Of a stretch of 64,000 nucleotides of DNA, positions 8,308 through 18,637 are shown one piece after another. The DNA is taken from the NCBI RefSeq assembly GCF_019635465.1, contig NZ_JAHBZK010000003.1, positions 124,001 through 188,000 of the forward strand, in the 5' to 3' direction. This stretch comes from Hydrogenophaga sp. (GTDB taxonomy: Bacteria; Pseudomonadota; Gammaproteobacteria; Burkholderiales; Burkholderiaceae_C). Position 1 is the first letter of the stretch, and each line of letters opens with the position of its first letter. Made by a program: the position numbers and the translations under genes. The notes under the pieces are model-generated. The model saw only the letters and a list, made by a program, of their open reading frames with translations, did not search any database and was not told the DNA's origin.

Positions 8308-9225
8308 ATGAGCACCTTTGACCCCGACGCCCTCGAATGCCTGGCCGCCATCGTGGAAGAAGGGGGGTTCGAGCGGGCCGCCAAACGCCTGTCCATCACC
8401 CAGTCCGCCGTGTCGCAGCGTCTGCGCGCCCTGGAGGCCCAGGTGGGCACAGTGCTCATCGTTCGCAGCCGCCCCCTCAAGCCCACGCAGGCGGGGCAGC
8501 TCATGATCAAGCACGCCAAGATGATGCGGCTGCTGCGCGCCGATCTGGAGAAAGACCTCAAGGAGTTGGCGCCCAGCACCGCGGCCACCGGCCGTGGCGA
8601 GGAGCGCATTTCCGTGGCGATCAACGCCGACAGCATTGCCACCTGGGCCTTGCCGGCGCTGGACGGGCTGGCCTGCGGCGGCCTGCCGATCGAGATCATT
8701 GCGGACGACCAGGAATTCACCCACGAATGGCTGCGCGAGGGCCAGGTGCTGGGCTGTGTCACCTCGCTGGGTCAACCGCTCAGGGGCTGCCGCATGGAGC
8801 CGCTGGGTGTGATGGACTATGTGCTGATCGCGCAGCCTGCGTTTGTGCGCGCACATTGCCCGAACGGGCTGACCACGCAGAACTTTCACCGCCTGCCTTT
8901 CATTGCCTTCAACCGCAAGGACCACCTGCAGCACGCCTTTGTCGAGCAGACCTTCGGCTTGTCGCATGTGGTGCTCAAGCAGCGCTTCGTTCCCACAAGC
9001 GAGGGGCAGGTGCGGGCGGTGCTATCCGGCTGGGGCGTGAGTGTGGTGCCGGAACTGCTGGTGCGCGGCCTGATCGAGCGCGGCGACCTGGTGGACCTCG
9101 CGCCAGGCCGGCGTCTGGGCGTTGCCTTGCACTGGCATTGCTGGAACCTGAGCTCTGACGTGCTGGATGGCCTGTCGGGCGCACTGCGTGCGGCGGCGGC
9201 ATTGCAGTTGAGGCCCACCGGGTGA
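8308..9225 (+). CDS. LysR-family regulator, ArgP/LysG-like
   Basis: The 305-residue protein opens with LECLAAIVEEGGFERAAKRLSITQSAVSQRLRALEAQVG, very close to the helix-turn-helix wording of ArgP/IciA and LysG, regulators that sense lysine or arginine. The remainder fits a LysR effector domain (INADSIATWALPAL, GWGVSVVPELL). The ATG at 8308 puts the helix-turn-helix at the normal distance from the N-terminus; an ATG at 8281 would add nine residues and lies inside the palindrome. Divergent from dadA, so control of amino-acid breakdown is a reasonable inference. No LysE exporter gene lies beside it. Confidence 0.84.
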   Translation: MSTFDPDALECLAAIVEEGGFERAAKRLSITQSAVSQRLRALEAQVGTVLIVRSRPLKPTQAGQLMIKHAKMMRLLRADLEKDLKELAPSTAATGRGEERISVAINADSIATWALPALDGLACGGLPIEIIADDQEFTHEWLREGQVLGCVTSLGQPLRGCRMEPLGVMDYVLIAQPAFVRAHCPNGLTTQNFHRLPFIAFNRKDHLQHAFVEQTFGLSHVVLKQRFVPTSEGQVRAVLSGWGVSVVPELLVRGLIERGDLVDLAPGRRLGVALHWHCWNLSSDVLDGLSGALRAAAALQLRPTG

Positions 9226-9335
9226 ACCGGCGCCAACCTCCCTGTCGCCGTCCAGACCAAACAGTCTTCGAATCGACGCCACGGTTGCGCTGGGGCAGAA
9301 TCGGACGCTTCGTCACGGGTCGCTCCCTGCCAACC

Positions 9336-9986
9336 ATGTCTGCTTCCGCTTCCGCCTCCGACACCCCCGCCAAGGCTGCGCCGCGGCGCAGCTTTCGCGA
9401 GCGCATGCACCAGGCGCGCGAGGACGCAATCATCACCACGGTGAACCGCCTGCTGGCCGAGAAGGGCTACGAAGCCATGACGGTCGATGAGGTGGCGGCC
9501 GAGGTAGGCATTGCCAAGGCCAGCCTGTACAAGCACTTTCCCAGCAAAGAGGATTTGGCCGCGGCGGCCATGGTGCGCGTGATGGAGCGCGCCCGGGCGT
9601 TCATCGCCGAACGCCGAGGCTTGTCGGCCGTGGCGCCGATCGAGCAACTGAAGGCGGTGGCGCGCTGGACGATGGAAGTTCAGCTTGACGGCGAAATGCC
9701 CTCCCTGCCCAGCGAGAACTCGACGCTGCGCACGGCGCTCATCGACAACAAGGCCTACATGGATGGTCTGATGGAAGTCAGCGACCAGCTGGGCGAATGG
9801 ATTGGTGCCGCGCAATCGGACGGCAGTCTCAACCCGGCGCTGCCACCCATCGCGGTGCTCTACACCTTGTATGCGCGGGCATGCGACCCGGTGCTGGGCT
9901 TTCTCAAGACCGGTGGCCTGTTCGACCGCGAGCAGATCGTGGACCTGGTGCTGTCGACCTGCTTTGAAGGGCTGCGCGCCCGTTAG
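9336..9986 (+). CDS. TetR-family transcriptional regulator
   Basis: The 216-residue product has a TetR N-terminal domain after a short low-complexity start: REDAIITTVNRLLAEKGYEAMTVDEVAAEVGIAKASLYKHFPSKEDLAAAAM. The C-terminal half is the variable ligand-binding domain and cannot be assigned. The ATG at 9336 is chosen because the upstream in-frame extension is arginine-rich and overlaps the LysR gene. It is followed by a strong shared terminator; the genes on both sides have no clear connection to it, so its target is unknown. Confidence 0.85.
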   Translation: MSASASASDTPAKAAPRRSFRERMHQAREDAIITTVNRLLAEKGYEAMTVDEVAAEVGIAKASLYKHFPSKEDLAAAAMVRVMERARAFIAERRGLSAVAPIEQLKAVARWTMEVQLDGEMPSLPSENSTLRTALIDNKAYMDGLMEVSDQLGEWIGAAQSDGSLNPALPPIAVLYTLYARACDPVLGFLKTGGLFDREQIVDLVLSTCFEGLRAR

Positions 9987-10003
9987 TGGCACAGATCGCC
10001 CAT

Positions 10004-10034
10004 GCAAAAGGCCGCCCTTGGGCGGCCTTTTGCG
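10004..10034. terminator. Bidirectional rho-independent terminator
   Basis: GCAAAAGGCCGCCC, a TTG loop and GGCGGCCTTTTGC form a 14-bp stem with A-rich and T-rich flanks, so it can stop transcription in both directions. It lies between the convergent TetR and universal stress protein genes. Confidence 0.85.
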
Positions 10035-10049
10035 TTCCGCGCGTGCAGG

Positions 10050-10472
10050 TCAGCGCACGATCAACAGCGGCGATTTGGCATGGGCCAGGACCTTGGTGGT
10101 CACCGAACCCAGCACCAGGTTGCCCAGTGCGCCATGGCCATGCGAGCCCATGATCACCAAGTCGAATTTGCCGGCGTTGGCCGCTTTGGCAATGATCTCG
10201 CCAGGGGCGCCCACCTTGTGGATCACCTTCGGCTCGATGCCGTGGCGCTGGAGGAACTTGGTCACCGGCGCGGTGACCTTGTTGGACTCGTCTTCGTAGT
10301 AGCCGTTGGCGATGTCGGCGCCCACTGCCGCGCGTGCCCGGGGTGGCAGCGGCGCCTGCACCGTGATGGTGGTGTATTGGTGCCGAGTGCCGAAGAGTTC
10401 GTCGTGCGCGGCCAGATAGCCCAGCATCTTCTTGGTGTAGGTGCTGCCGTCAACAGCCAGCAGGATCTTCAT
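10050..10472 (-). CDS. Universal stress protein (UspA family)
   Basis: The 140-residue protein has the UspA fold: MKILLAVDGSTYTKKML at the start and the ATP-binding signature GSHGHGALGNLVLGSVTTKVL near the end, matching G-2x-G-9x-G(S/T). Proteins of this type bind ATP or AMP and raise tolerance to stress or starvation; the exact role of this member is unknown. A single-gene unit ending at the bidirectional terminator, with its start behind a GGAGATGCG ribosome site. Confidence 0.9.
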   Translation of the reverse strand: MKILLAVDGSTYTKKMLGYLAAHDELFGTRHQYTTITVQAPLPPRARAAVGADIANGYYEDESNKVTAPVTKFLQRHGIEPKVIHKVGAPGEIIAKAANAGKFDLVIMGSHGHGALGNLVLGSVTTKVLAHAKSPLLIVR

Positions 10473-10542
10473 CGCGCATCTCCTAGGTTGGTGTAAGTCC
10501 GGCGAGTGTACGGGCCGGGTTGGCGTCTGCGTTTGCGCCCCA

Positions 10543-11352
10543 TCAACTCGCCGCGTCGGGCAGCGCCACCGTGCACAAGGGGTCGAAAGCGGCCTGCTCG
10601 CCCTTGGCGTGGTACCCCAGCGGATTGGCCTTGATGCGGCACCGGCCAACGCGCACATCGGTCGGGCAATGCAGGTGACCATGCAGCCACAGATCGGCGT
10701 GCTCGAGCAAATCGTCCAGCGCGTTGCAAAAGCCCGCCGTGCCCGGGGTGAGGCCGTAGCGCGGATCGGCGCTGTGCAGGGTCGGCGCGAAGTGGGTCAC
10801 TACCACCGTGGGGCCATCATGGGTGGAGGCCAGCGCGTTGCGCAACCAGGCCTGCGCGTCCAGGCCCAGCTCGCGCATGGCCGCGGCATCGAATGGTGCG
10901 CCCCGGCGTGTGCTGCCCATGGTGCTCAGGTAGTGGTTGGCCGCCCGAAACGCCTTCTCCCGTTGCACGAGCCGATCCGTGCCAGGTGGGCGGACGGCGT
11001 CGTAGTCGGTCCACAACGTAGCGCCGACAAAGCGCACGCCACGCCAGACCCAGGTCTCGCGGTCGAGCCAGCGCAGACCGAGCCTGTCGCACGTGGTGCG
11101 CAGCTGGGAGAGCGCCGTGTCCACATCGAGCGCGTCGTATTCATGGTTGCCCGGCACAAAGAGCACAGGCACCGGCCAGTTGGCAAATCGACGCAGGCCC
11201 CAGTCGGCTTCGGCCATGGTGGTGCCATCGCGCCGACGTTGGTAGGAGCCGACGTCGCCAGCCAGCACCAGCAGGTCGGCGTCGGGTGCGGGCCGGGCCT
11301 GGAAGTCGGGATTGGCCTCCAGGTGCAGGTCGCTCAACAACTGAATCTTCAT
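10543..11352 (-). CDS. Metallophosphoesterase (calcineurin-like)
   Basis: The 269-residue protein begins MKIQLLSDLHLEAN and shows the metallophosphoesterase metal-ligand blocks in order: the DLHLE box, LVLAGDVGS, VPGNHEYD, VVVTHFAPT and LWLHGHLHCPTD. These bind two metal ions and hydrolyse phosphoesters; the substrate (nucleotide, nucleic acid or phosphoprotein) cannot be told. The start codon at 11352 overlaps the TGA of the upstream LysR gene (ATGA), so the two are coupled. The longer in-frame extension upstream is a shadow of that LysR gene. Confidence 0.87.
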   Translation of the reverse strand: MKIQLLSDLHLEANPDFQARPAPDADLLVLAGDVGSYQRRRDGTTMAEADWGLRRFANWPVPVLFVPGNHEYDALDVDTALSQLRTTCDRLGLRWLDRETWVWRGVRFVGATLWTDYDAVRPPGTDRLVQREKAFRAANHYLSTMGSTRRGAPFDAAAMRELGLDAQAWLRNALASTHDGPTVVVTHFAPTLHSADPRYGLTPGTAGFCNALDDLLEHADLWLHGHLHCPTDVRVGRCRIKANPLGYHAKGEQAAFDPLCTVALPDAAS

Positions 11353-12323
11353 GGATCGATTGTGGCTGTGGCCGCGAGTTCCACCCTCGCGGCGCGCGAT
11401 ACCGCCTCCCGCAGCCACTGATGCGCTGCATCGTGCTGGCGCTGTCGGTGCCACAGTGCGTCCACATGCACATCGTGCACAGGCAAGGGCAGCTCGGTGA
11501 TGGCGAGCTCGTCTTCCATGCCGGTGGCCGACAGGAAGTGGCGCGGCAGCACCGTGAGCAGGTCGGTGGTGGCCACCACGCGGCCGGCGGTGAAGAACTG
11601 GTTGACCGTGAGCACCACGCGGCGCGTGCGCCCCCGCGCTGCCAGGGCCTCGTCGACGAAGCCGAAGGGTTTGCCCGAAAAGCTCACCAACAGGTGCCGC
11701 GCCTGGCAATACGTGTCCAGCGACAGCGGCTTACCCGCCAGCGGGTGGCCGCGACGCATCACCACCACGTACTGACCGTCATACAGACGCTCGAAGCCGA
11801 AGCGCGGCAGTTCGTCCTGCTGCTGCAAGGCGCCCAGCTCGGCGATCACGGCCGGAAAGTGGCCAATGGCAATGTCCACCGTGCCGTTGTCAAGCCACTC
11901 GCGCGGATCACGCGTCGTCAGCGGCAGCACACGCAGGTTCACCCCGGGAGCGTCGAGCTCGCAGATGTCGATCAATGCCGGCACCAGCTTGGCCCCGGTG
12001 GCGTCGGCCATGGCGAGGTGAAAGGTGTTGCCGGCCGACGCAGGGTCGAAGTCCCCGGGTGACAGCACCCCCCGCAGCAGGGCCAAAGCCTCCCGAACGG
12101 CGGGCCAGATGGCTTGGGCGGCTGGCGTGGGTTCCACGCCAAAGCCCGAGCGGCGCAGCAATTCGTCTCCCAGCAACTCGCGCAAACGTCGCATGGCGTT
12201 GCTCACCGCCGGTTGCGTCATCGCCAGATTCGCGGCTGCCCGCGTAAGGTTGCGCTCACTCATGACCTCATCGAACACGCGCAGCAGGTTGAGGTCCAGG
12301 GTCCGGAAGTTGGGTGTTTTCAT
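11349..12323 (-). CDS. LysR-family regulator (NodD/LinR-type)
   Basis: The 324-residue protein starts with the helix-turn-helix LDLNLLRVFDEVMSERNLTRAAANLAMTQPAVSNAMRRLRELLGDELLRR, typical of the NodD/SyrM-like branch of LysR proteins, followed by a periplasmic-binding-like effector domain. The ATG at 12323 is used instead of the GTG one codon upstream. Its 3' end is coupled to a metallophosphoesterase gene, an unusual partner for a LysR regulator, and it is divergent from a small membrane-protein gene. Target genes cannot be named. Confidence 0.85.
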   Translation of the reverse strand: MKTPNFRTLDLNLLRVFDEVMSERNLTRAAANLAMTQPAVSNAMRRLRELLGDELLRRSGFGVEPTPAAQAIWPAVREALALLRGVLSPGDFDPASAGNTFHLAMADATGAKLVPALIDICELDAPGVNLRVLPLTTRDPREWLDNGTVDIAIGHFPAVIAELGALQQQDELPRFGFERLYDGQYVVVMRRGHPLAGKPLSLDTYCQARHLLVSFSGKPFGFVDEALAARGRTRRVVLTVNQFFTAGRVVATTDLLTVLPRHFLSATGMEDELAITELPLPVHDVHVDALWHRQRQHDAAHQWLREAVSRAARVELAATATIDP

Positions 12324-12336
12324 CACAGAGACGAAT

Positions 12337-12388
12337 GGTATCCATCATCAAAATAAAGTGGTGAGATACCAGGGTTAACCCTATATTC
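12337..12388. promoter_or_regulatory. Divergent promoter with nested palindromes
   Basis: A perfect palindrome AGGGTTAACCCT (12371-12382) directly abuts a TATATT hexamer (12383-12388) that could be the -10 box for the gene at 12429. A second inverted repeat, GGTATC (12337-12342) and GATACC (12365-12370), brackets the upstream side. The region is AT-rich compared with its surroundings. This looks like a regulated promoter, possibly controlled by the divergent LysR protein; binding is inferred. Confidence 0.45.
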
Positions 12389-12428
12389 TCGCCATCCACC
12401 CCACCGGGTGTCCCTTCAAGGAGTTGCC

Positions 12429-12968
12429 ATGAGCACCACTCTCTCCGCCCCATCGCTGTCACCTGTCCGCGCGCCGCGCCTGCCCTCCGCTCCCAGCTCA
12501 CCCGAAGGCGCCCGCCGCCTGAGCGCGCTGTTGCTCGCTGCCGCTGTCGCCACCCTGGTGGTCATCGCCGACCAGGTCATCGATTCGTGGGCCGACGGAC
12601 ATCTGATGCTGGCCTGGGTGATGCTCTGGGCCCTGATCTTCGGCGGCATCGCCCTGTTTGCCGACAGCGCCCGCCGGGTTGCCCGTCGCGCCGTGGTCGC
12701 TCTGGACGGCTGGTCGCGCTCGATGGCGGAAGCCCGCGCCGAAATGCGCCTGTGGGAACTGGCCAAGCAGGATCCCCGCCTCATGAGCGAGCTGGTCGCT
12801 GCCCGCAGCCGCGACGAAGCAGAGGAAGTGGAGTCCGCGGTCGCCAGCAACGACTTCAGCGACGCGCTGGCCCCGATCGGGCTGCCCCACTCGGCCGTGC
12901 GCAGCCCCAGCTACTGGGAGCGCCTGTCGGAGAGCCGCAGCCGCAACGCGCACCTGTTCTACATCTGA
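12429..12968 (+). CDS. Hypothetical inner-membrane protein
   Basis: A 179-residue protein not assigned to a named family. It has a proline/serine-rich N-terminus (1-28), two hydrophobic segments (LSALLLAAAVATLVVIADQVI and LMLAWVMLWALIFGGIALFA, about 31-50 and 61-80), then a charged, helical cytoplasmic tail rich in Glu/Arg (MAEARAEMRLWELAKQDPRLMSELVAA) and a C-terminus ending in SYWERLSESRSRNAHLFYI. It follows a GGAG ribosome site and stands alone between a divergent LysR gene and a terminator. It may be a stress or envelope protein; no function is claimed. Confidence 0.75.
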   Translation: MSTTLSAPSLSPVRAPRLPSAPSSPEGARRLSALLLAAAVATLVVIADQVIDSWADGHLMLAWVMLWALIFGGIALFADSARRVARRAVVALDGWSRSMAEARAEMRLWELAKQDPRLMSELVAARSRDEAEEVESAVASNDFSDALAPIGLPHSAVRSPSYWERLSESRSRNAHLFYI

Positions 12969-12990
12969 TGCTCTGACGTCGGCGCAATGC

Positions 12991-13019
12991 AAAAAGGCCA
13001 CCCAAGGGTGGCCTTTTTG
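12991..13019. terminator. Rho-independent terminator shared with pckG
   Basis: AAAAAGGCCACCC, a three-base loop and GGTGGCCTTTTT give a 13-bp stem flanked by A and T runs, suitable for both the gene ending at 12968 and the convergent pckG ending at 13039. Confidence 0.85.
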
Positions 13020-13038
13020 TTGTCCAGGCCTGAGCCGA

Positions 13039-14895
<1,857 letters not shown>

Positions 14896-15258
14896 CGGAC
14901 AGACTCCAGAGGTTGAAAACCAGCGGCGGCCCAAGACGCCAACAGCCGCATCTGCGGCTGTCATCGAGGCTGGCCTTGGGCGGCGAATCGGGTCGGTCGG
15001 CGCCGGGTTGCGGGGCGGTGAGCACGCAAAGCGGATGCCCGGCGTTGGGTCGTTTGGACCCACATACGGGGGCGCGTATCGGCCAATGGGCGAATTTTAG
15101 GTGGGGGGCCTTCGGGTTACAGCCTGGTTACATGCAAAACCCGCATAACGTGATGCAGTTGGCGCGCCCAAGTGCGTAAGTATGCAAACGAAAGACCCCA
15201 AAACAAAGGGCCGAGACGCTGTGCGCGCCGTCGGCCCTGGAGCGGGTAGGCGCCGGGC
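14896..15258. other. Upstream region of pckG; contains GGTTACA direct repeats
   Basis: No gene is seen here. Two identical GGTTACA heptamers at 15115-15121 and 15126-15132 are spaced by 11 bp (one helical turn), about 220 bp before the pckG start. Just downstream is GCAT-N6-ATGC (15143-15156). These could be operator half-sites for a regulator of gluconeogenesis. The end of the region holds the terminator of the small gene at 15259-15399. Confidence 0.3.
15208..15237 (-). terminator. Rho-independent terminator of the small membrane-protein gene
   Basis: Read on the minus strand, GGGCCGA (from 15237) and TCGGCCC (to 15208) form a 7-bp GC-rich stem with a 16-base loop, followed directly by TTTGTTTTGGGG. 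It lies 21 bp after the stop of the 46-residue gene. Confidence 0.6.
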
Positions 15259-15399
15259 TCAGGCCATCATCACCGCAATGAAGGCCAGCAGGAACATCAG
15301 CACGCCACCGGCGATGGGCAGCACGATGGGCATGAGCGGCGTGATGGACTCGACCACGTCGTCGGTCTGCTCGGGGGTGTGATGCTCGTGGTGGGCCAT
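15259..15399 (-). CDS. Small single-pass membrane protein (46 residues)
   Basis: The frame from ATG 15399 encodes 46 residues: a histidine- and acid-rich N-terminus (MAHHEHHTPEQTDDVVESIT) and one hydrophobic helix (LMPIVLPIAGGVLMFLLAFIAVMM, about 22-45). It is preceded by a purine-rich GGAGCAATCC ribosome site and followed by its own terminator, which argues that it is a real gene despite its size. The His-rich head could bind a metal. It stands 59 bp after a thioesterase gene on the same strand. Not recognised by name. Confidence 0.6.
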   Translation of the reverse strand: MAHHEHHTPEQTDDVVESITPLMPIVLPIAGGVLMFLLAFIAVMMA

Positions 15400-15458
15400 G
15401 GATTGCTCCGGTACGGTGACGTCAAAACGCGCGATTTTAGTGGAAATGGCGCGGTGGC

Positions 15459-15881
15459 CTACAGCAGGGCGTAGGTCGTGGTCGCACGGCAGATGCTCTT
15501 GCCATCGTTCGCCCCACGGATGTCGATCTCGCCGAAGGCCAGGCTCTTGCCTGCGCGGATCACCGTGGCCTGCACCAGCGCGTCCTGCTGCGACAGAGGT
15601 TTGAGAAAGCTGGTGTTCATCTGCACCGTGGTGCATGGGCGAAAGGCCCCGAAATGGCCGATCAGCGCCAGCACCATGGCCGTGTCGGCAGCGGCCATCA
15701 TGGCTTGCCCGCACAACATGCCACCCACGCGGCTGAGTTGGTCACTCTGCGGCAGGCGCAGGGTGACGGAGGTGTCATCGCGGCCTTCCACGCGCAAGCC
15801 CAGGGCCTGCACCCAGGGCGCGAAGTACTCGGCCAACGCCCCCTGCAAGGTGTCCATTTCCGCATCCGCCGATGCCTGCAT
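15459..15881 (-). CDS. PaaI-family hotdog thioesterase
   Basis: The 140-residue protein shows the hotdog-fold core of PaaI/YigI-type acyl-CoA thioesterases: GGMLCGQAMMAAADTAMVLALI, where the family has its catalytic acid and asparagine region, then the strands TTVQMNTSFLKPL and ALVQATVIRAGKSLAFGEIDI. Such enzymes hydrolyse acyl- or aryl-CoA esters to free CoA. It lies 3 bp after the stop of the channel gene at 15885, so the two form a unit. Substrate unknown. Confidence 0.82.
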   Translation of the reverse strand: MQASADAEMDTLQGALAEYFAPWVQALGLRVEGRDDTSVTLRLPQSDQLSRVGGMLCGQAMMAAADTAMVLALIGHFGAFRPCTTVQMNTSFLKPLSQQDALVQATVIRAGKSLAFGEIDIRGANDGKSICRATTTYALL

Positions 15882-15884
15882 GCA

Positions 15885-17345
15885 TTACTCCTCTTTGCGC
15901 CAGCGCGCGAGCCAATGGTCCATGAGTTTGCCGGCGGCTTCGCGTCCGCCGAGGCCGAACGAGAGTGCCACCGCCACCGCAATCGCACCCAGCGTCAGGC
16001 CGAAGGCGAGATTGACGATGTCGTCGGCGATACCCATGGCACGCAGGCCCATGGCCACCACCAAGGCCAGGATGGCGAAGCGCCCGATGCGCGCCAACCC
16101 CTTGGTGTTGGCGCCACTGGCGCGGTCGATGGCCTCGTAGGCCACATTGGCCAGCCAGAAGCCGATGACCAGAATCGCCGACCCGAGCAGGATATCGCCG
16201 CCAAAGCGGATGAAGCTGGACACGATGTCGCTCACCTGATCGAAACCCAGTCGGGCCGCGGCTTCGACCGTGGCAAACAGCATGGCAAAGAACAGGGCCA
16301 CGCGTCCGACCACGACCGACGCCGCCGTCTTCTCGAACGCGTGCGCCATCTGGATGCGTTGCGGCAGCGTGTCGAAGCCCAGCGCCGCCAGCAGGCTGGC
16401 CAGCAGGCGCGTCGCAAACGACGCGACGATCCAGGTCACGAACAGAATCAGTCCCGCCGCAATGATGTCCGGCACGGCCGACATCATCATGCCCAGCATG
16501 TCGGTGGCCGGTTTCGAAATCGCTTCGACCTTCAGCGCGTCCAGTGCCGCAATCAGCGAGGGCAGGAACACCACCACGAACACCAGCAGCCCCACCACAT
16601 TGGACAGCTGCACCGAGCTGGCCAGACCGGCCTCACTGCCCAGGCGGTCTATGCCCGCCGTTCGGGTCAAGGAAGTCACCAGGCGACGCAGCACCGTGGC
16701 CACGATCCAGCCCACCCCACCGATGATGAAGGCGGCCAGTGCGTTGGGCAGCATGTCCAGCGTCTTGGCCACCATGTCGCGCAACGGGTCCAGCAGGCCC
16801 TGCATCTGCAGAGCGCCCAGGACGGCCGGCAGGAACAGCAGCACCACCAACCAGAAGAGCGCACCCGCCAGGCTTTCGCCAATCGGGGCCATGTCGGCGT
16901 GCGCGGACAGCTTCTCGTCCAGCGACGTGCGGTCCAGCAGCTTCTGCGCCACCGTGCGGACCACACTGGCGACCAGCCAGGCCACCAGCGCCAGCACCAG
17001 ACCGGCCAACAGCCGCGGCGCGTAGTCGAACAGTTGGGTGGTGAAGGCAGAGAACGGTCCCGACACGACCGTCAGGTCAAGCGCGTTGAAGACCGCAACC
17101 AGGGTCAGCAGCAGCACCACCCAGAACAGCGCCAGGGCAACGCCACCCTCGATGTCCATCTGCGTCCTGGTGAGCTCGCCAAAACGCCGGTTGACGCCGA
17201 CGAGGCCCAACCCATGGCGCACCGCGGCGCGAACAAGCACGGCCACAAACCAGCCGATCACGAACACGGCGAGCGCGCCGAGCAATTGGGGGATGTGATT
17301 TCCGAAGCTGCTTTGCAGCGCGCTCCACAGGGCAGTGGTGTCCAT
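15885..17345 (-). CDS. CmpX-like mechanosensitive-channel family membrane protein
   Basis: The 486-residue protein consists almost wholly of long hydrophobic segments (about ten), including two repeats of the conserved TM-helix unit seen in MscS-superfamily CmpX proteins: LLGALAVFVIGWFVAVLVRAAV near the start and LLAGLVLALVAWLVASVVRTV around 120. It ends with FGLTLGAIAVAVALSFGLGGREAAGKLMDHWLARW, the form seen after the pore helix. There is no large cytoplasmic beta domain as in classical MscS. CmpX has been linked to cell-surface stress in Pseudomonas; ion conduction here is not shown. Confidence 0.8.
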   Translation of the reverse strand: MDTTALWSALQSSFGNHIPQLLGALAVFVIGWFVAVLVRAAVRHGLGLVGVNRRFGELTRTQMDIEGGVALALFWVVLLLTLVAVFNALDLTVVSGPFSAFTTQLFDYAPRLLAGLVLALVAWLVASVVRTVAQKLLDRTSLDEKLSAHADMAPIGESLAGALFWLVVLLFLPAVLGALQMQGLLDPLRDMVAKTLDMLPNALAAFIIGGVGWIVATVLRRLVTSLTRTAGIDRLGSEAGLASSVQLSNVVGLLVFVVVFLPSLIAALDALKVEAISKPATDMLGMMMSAVPDIIAAGLILFVTWIVASFATRLLASLLAALGFDTLPQRIQMAHAFEKTAASVVVGRVALFFAMLFATVEAAARLGFDQVSDIVSSFIRFGGDILLGSAILVIGFWLANVAYEAIDRASGANTKGLARIGRFAILALVVAMGLRAMGIADDIVNLAFGLTLGAIAVAVALSFGLGGREAAGKLMDHWLARWRKEE

Positions 17346-17437
17346 GACGCGTCCTCCTGTCGTGGTGGTGAATCGGCCGGGGCATCATGCAGACGCATCG
17401 GCCGCGCGTCAAATGCGGGCAGGTGCCCGCGGGGAAG

Positions 17438-18637
17438 TCACTGCGCCTGGGCAGAGAAGCCCGCGGCGCTGAGCTTGTCGATCACTTGTTGCACGTGCTC
17501 CCGTCCGCGGGTCTGCAGCACGAGCTCGATCTCCACGTTCTGCGCCGCCAACAGGGTGAAGGCACGCTGGTGATGCACCTCGTCGATGTTGGCGCCCGCT
17601 TCGGCCACCAGCGCCGTGATGCGGGCGAGACTGCCGGGGACATCGCGCGAACTGACGGCAATGCGCGCGAGACGGCCTGCGCGGACCATGCCGCGCTCGA
17701 TGATCGAGGCCAGCAGCATCGGGTCGATGTTGCCGCCACAGAGCACCAGACCCACCCGCCGCCCCGCAAATCGCCTGGGGTGCTTGAGCAGCGCCGCCAG
17801 ACCGGCTGCACCGGCGCCTTCGACCAGCGTCTTCTCGATCTCGAGCAGCATCACGATCGCCTGCTCGATGTCGCCCTCGTCCACAAGCAGCAGGTCATCG
17901 ACCCGTTCGCGCACGATGGGCACGTTCACCTCACCCGGTGTGCCCACCGCAATGCCCTCTGCAATGGTGCTGGCACCCTGGGGCAGATGGGTCCCCTTGA
18001 TGGCATTGACCATGGCGGGGAAGCGCTCTGTCTGTACCCCCACCACCTCAATGCCCGGACGCAGGGCCTTTGCCACCGTGGCCATGCCGGCGATCAGGCC
18101 GCCGCCGCCCACCGCGATCACCAGCGTGTCCAGGTCGGGTACGTCCGCCAGCATCTCCAGCGCCACTGTGCCCTGGCCGGCCACAATGGCTTCGTCGTCG
18201 TAGGGGTGCACGAACACCAGCCCCTGCTCGGCCGCAAGCTGGCGGGCGTGGGCGCGGGACTCGTCCAGGGTGTCGCCATGCAGCACCACCTCGGCGCCGA
18301 AGCCTCGGGTTCGCTCCACTTTCACACCTGGGGTGAAGCGTGGCATCACGATGACGGCGCGCAGTCCGAGCCGTTGCGCGTGGTACGCCACGCCTTGTGC
18401 ATGGTTGCCTGCGCTCATTGCGATCACGCCGCGCGCGCGTTCGTCGGCCGTGAGCTGGCTGAGCTTGTTGCAGGCACCTCGCTCCTTGAAGGAAGCGGTG
18501 TACTGCAGGTTCTCGAACTTGAGGAAGACCTGGCAGCCGGTCAGCTGCGAGAGCGTGCGCGATTCCACGCAGGGGGTTCGCAGCACTTGTCCGTCGAGGC
18601 GTTGTGCCGCACGCCGTATGTCGTCGATCTGGATCAT
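17438..18637 (-). CDS. ilvA: Threonine ammonia-lyase (threonine deaminase), single-ACT form
   Basis: The 399-residue protein has the fold-type II PLP signatures: FENLQYTASFKERGACNKL with K51 as the PLP lysine, SAGNHAQGVAYHA and the phosphate-binding VIAVGGGGLIAGM. After about residue 320 comes one ACT-like domain (LARIAVSSRDVPGSLARITALVAEAGANIDEVHHQ). It deaminates threonine to 2-oxobutanoate, for isoleucine synthesis or catabolism. The single regulatory domain places it with the short, roughly 400-residue enzymes rather than the 500-residue biosynthetic IlvA. The start at 18637 begins with the usual family N-terminus (IDDIRRAAQRL). Confidence 0.92.
   Translation of the reverse strand: MIQIDDIRRAAQRLDGQVLRTPCVESRTLSQLTGCQVFLKFENLQYTASFKERGACNKLSQLTADERARGVIAMSAGNHAQGVAYHAQRLGLRAVIVMPRFTPGVKVERTRGFGAEVVLHGDTLDESRAHARQLAAEQGLVFVHPYDDEAIVAGQGTVALEMLADVPDLDTLVIAVGGGGLIAGMATVAKALRPGIEVVGVQTERFPAMVNAIKGTHLPQGASTIAEGIAVGTPGEVNVPIVRERVDDLLLVDEGDIEQAIVMLLEIEKTLVEGAGAAGLAALLKHPRRFAGRRVGLVLCGGNIDPMLLASIIERGMVRAGRLARIAVSSRDVPGSLARITALVAEAGANIDEVHHQRAFTLLAAQNVEIELVLQTRGREHVQQVIDKLSAAGFSAQAQ

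Noticed and set aside
15654-17573. Plus-strand open frame of 639 codons
   Set aside because: Gln/His/Arg-rich translation lying antisense to the MscS-like gene; a shadow.
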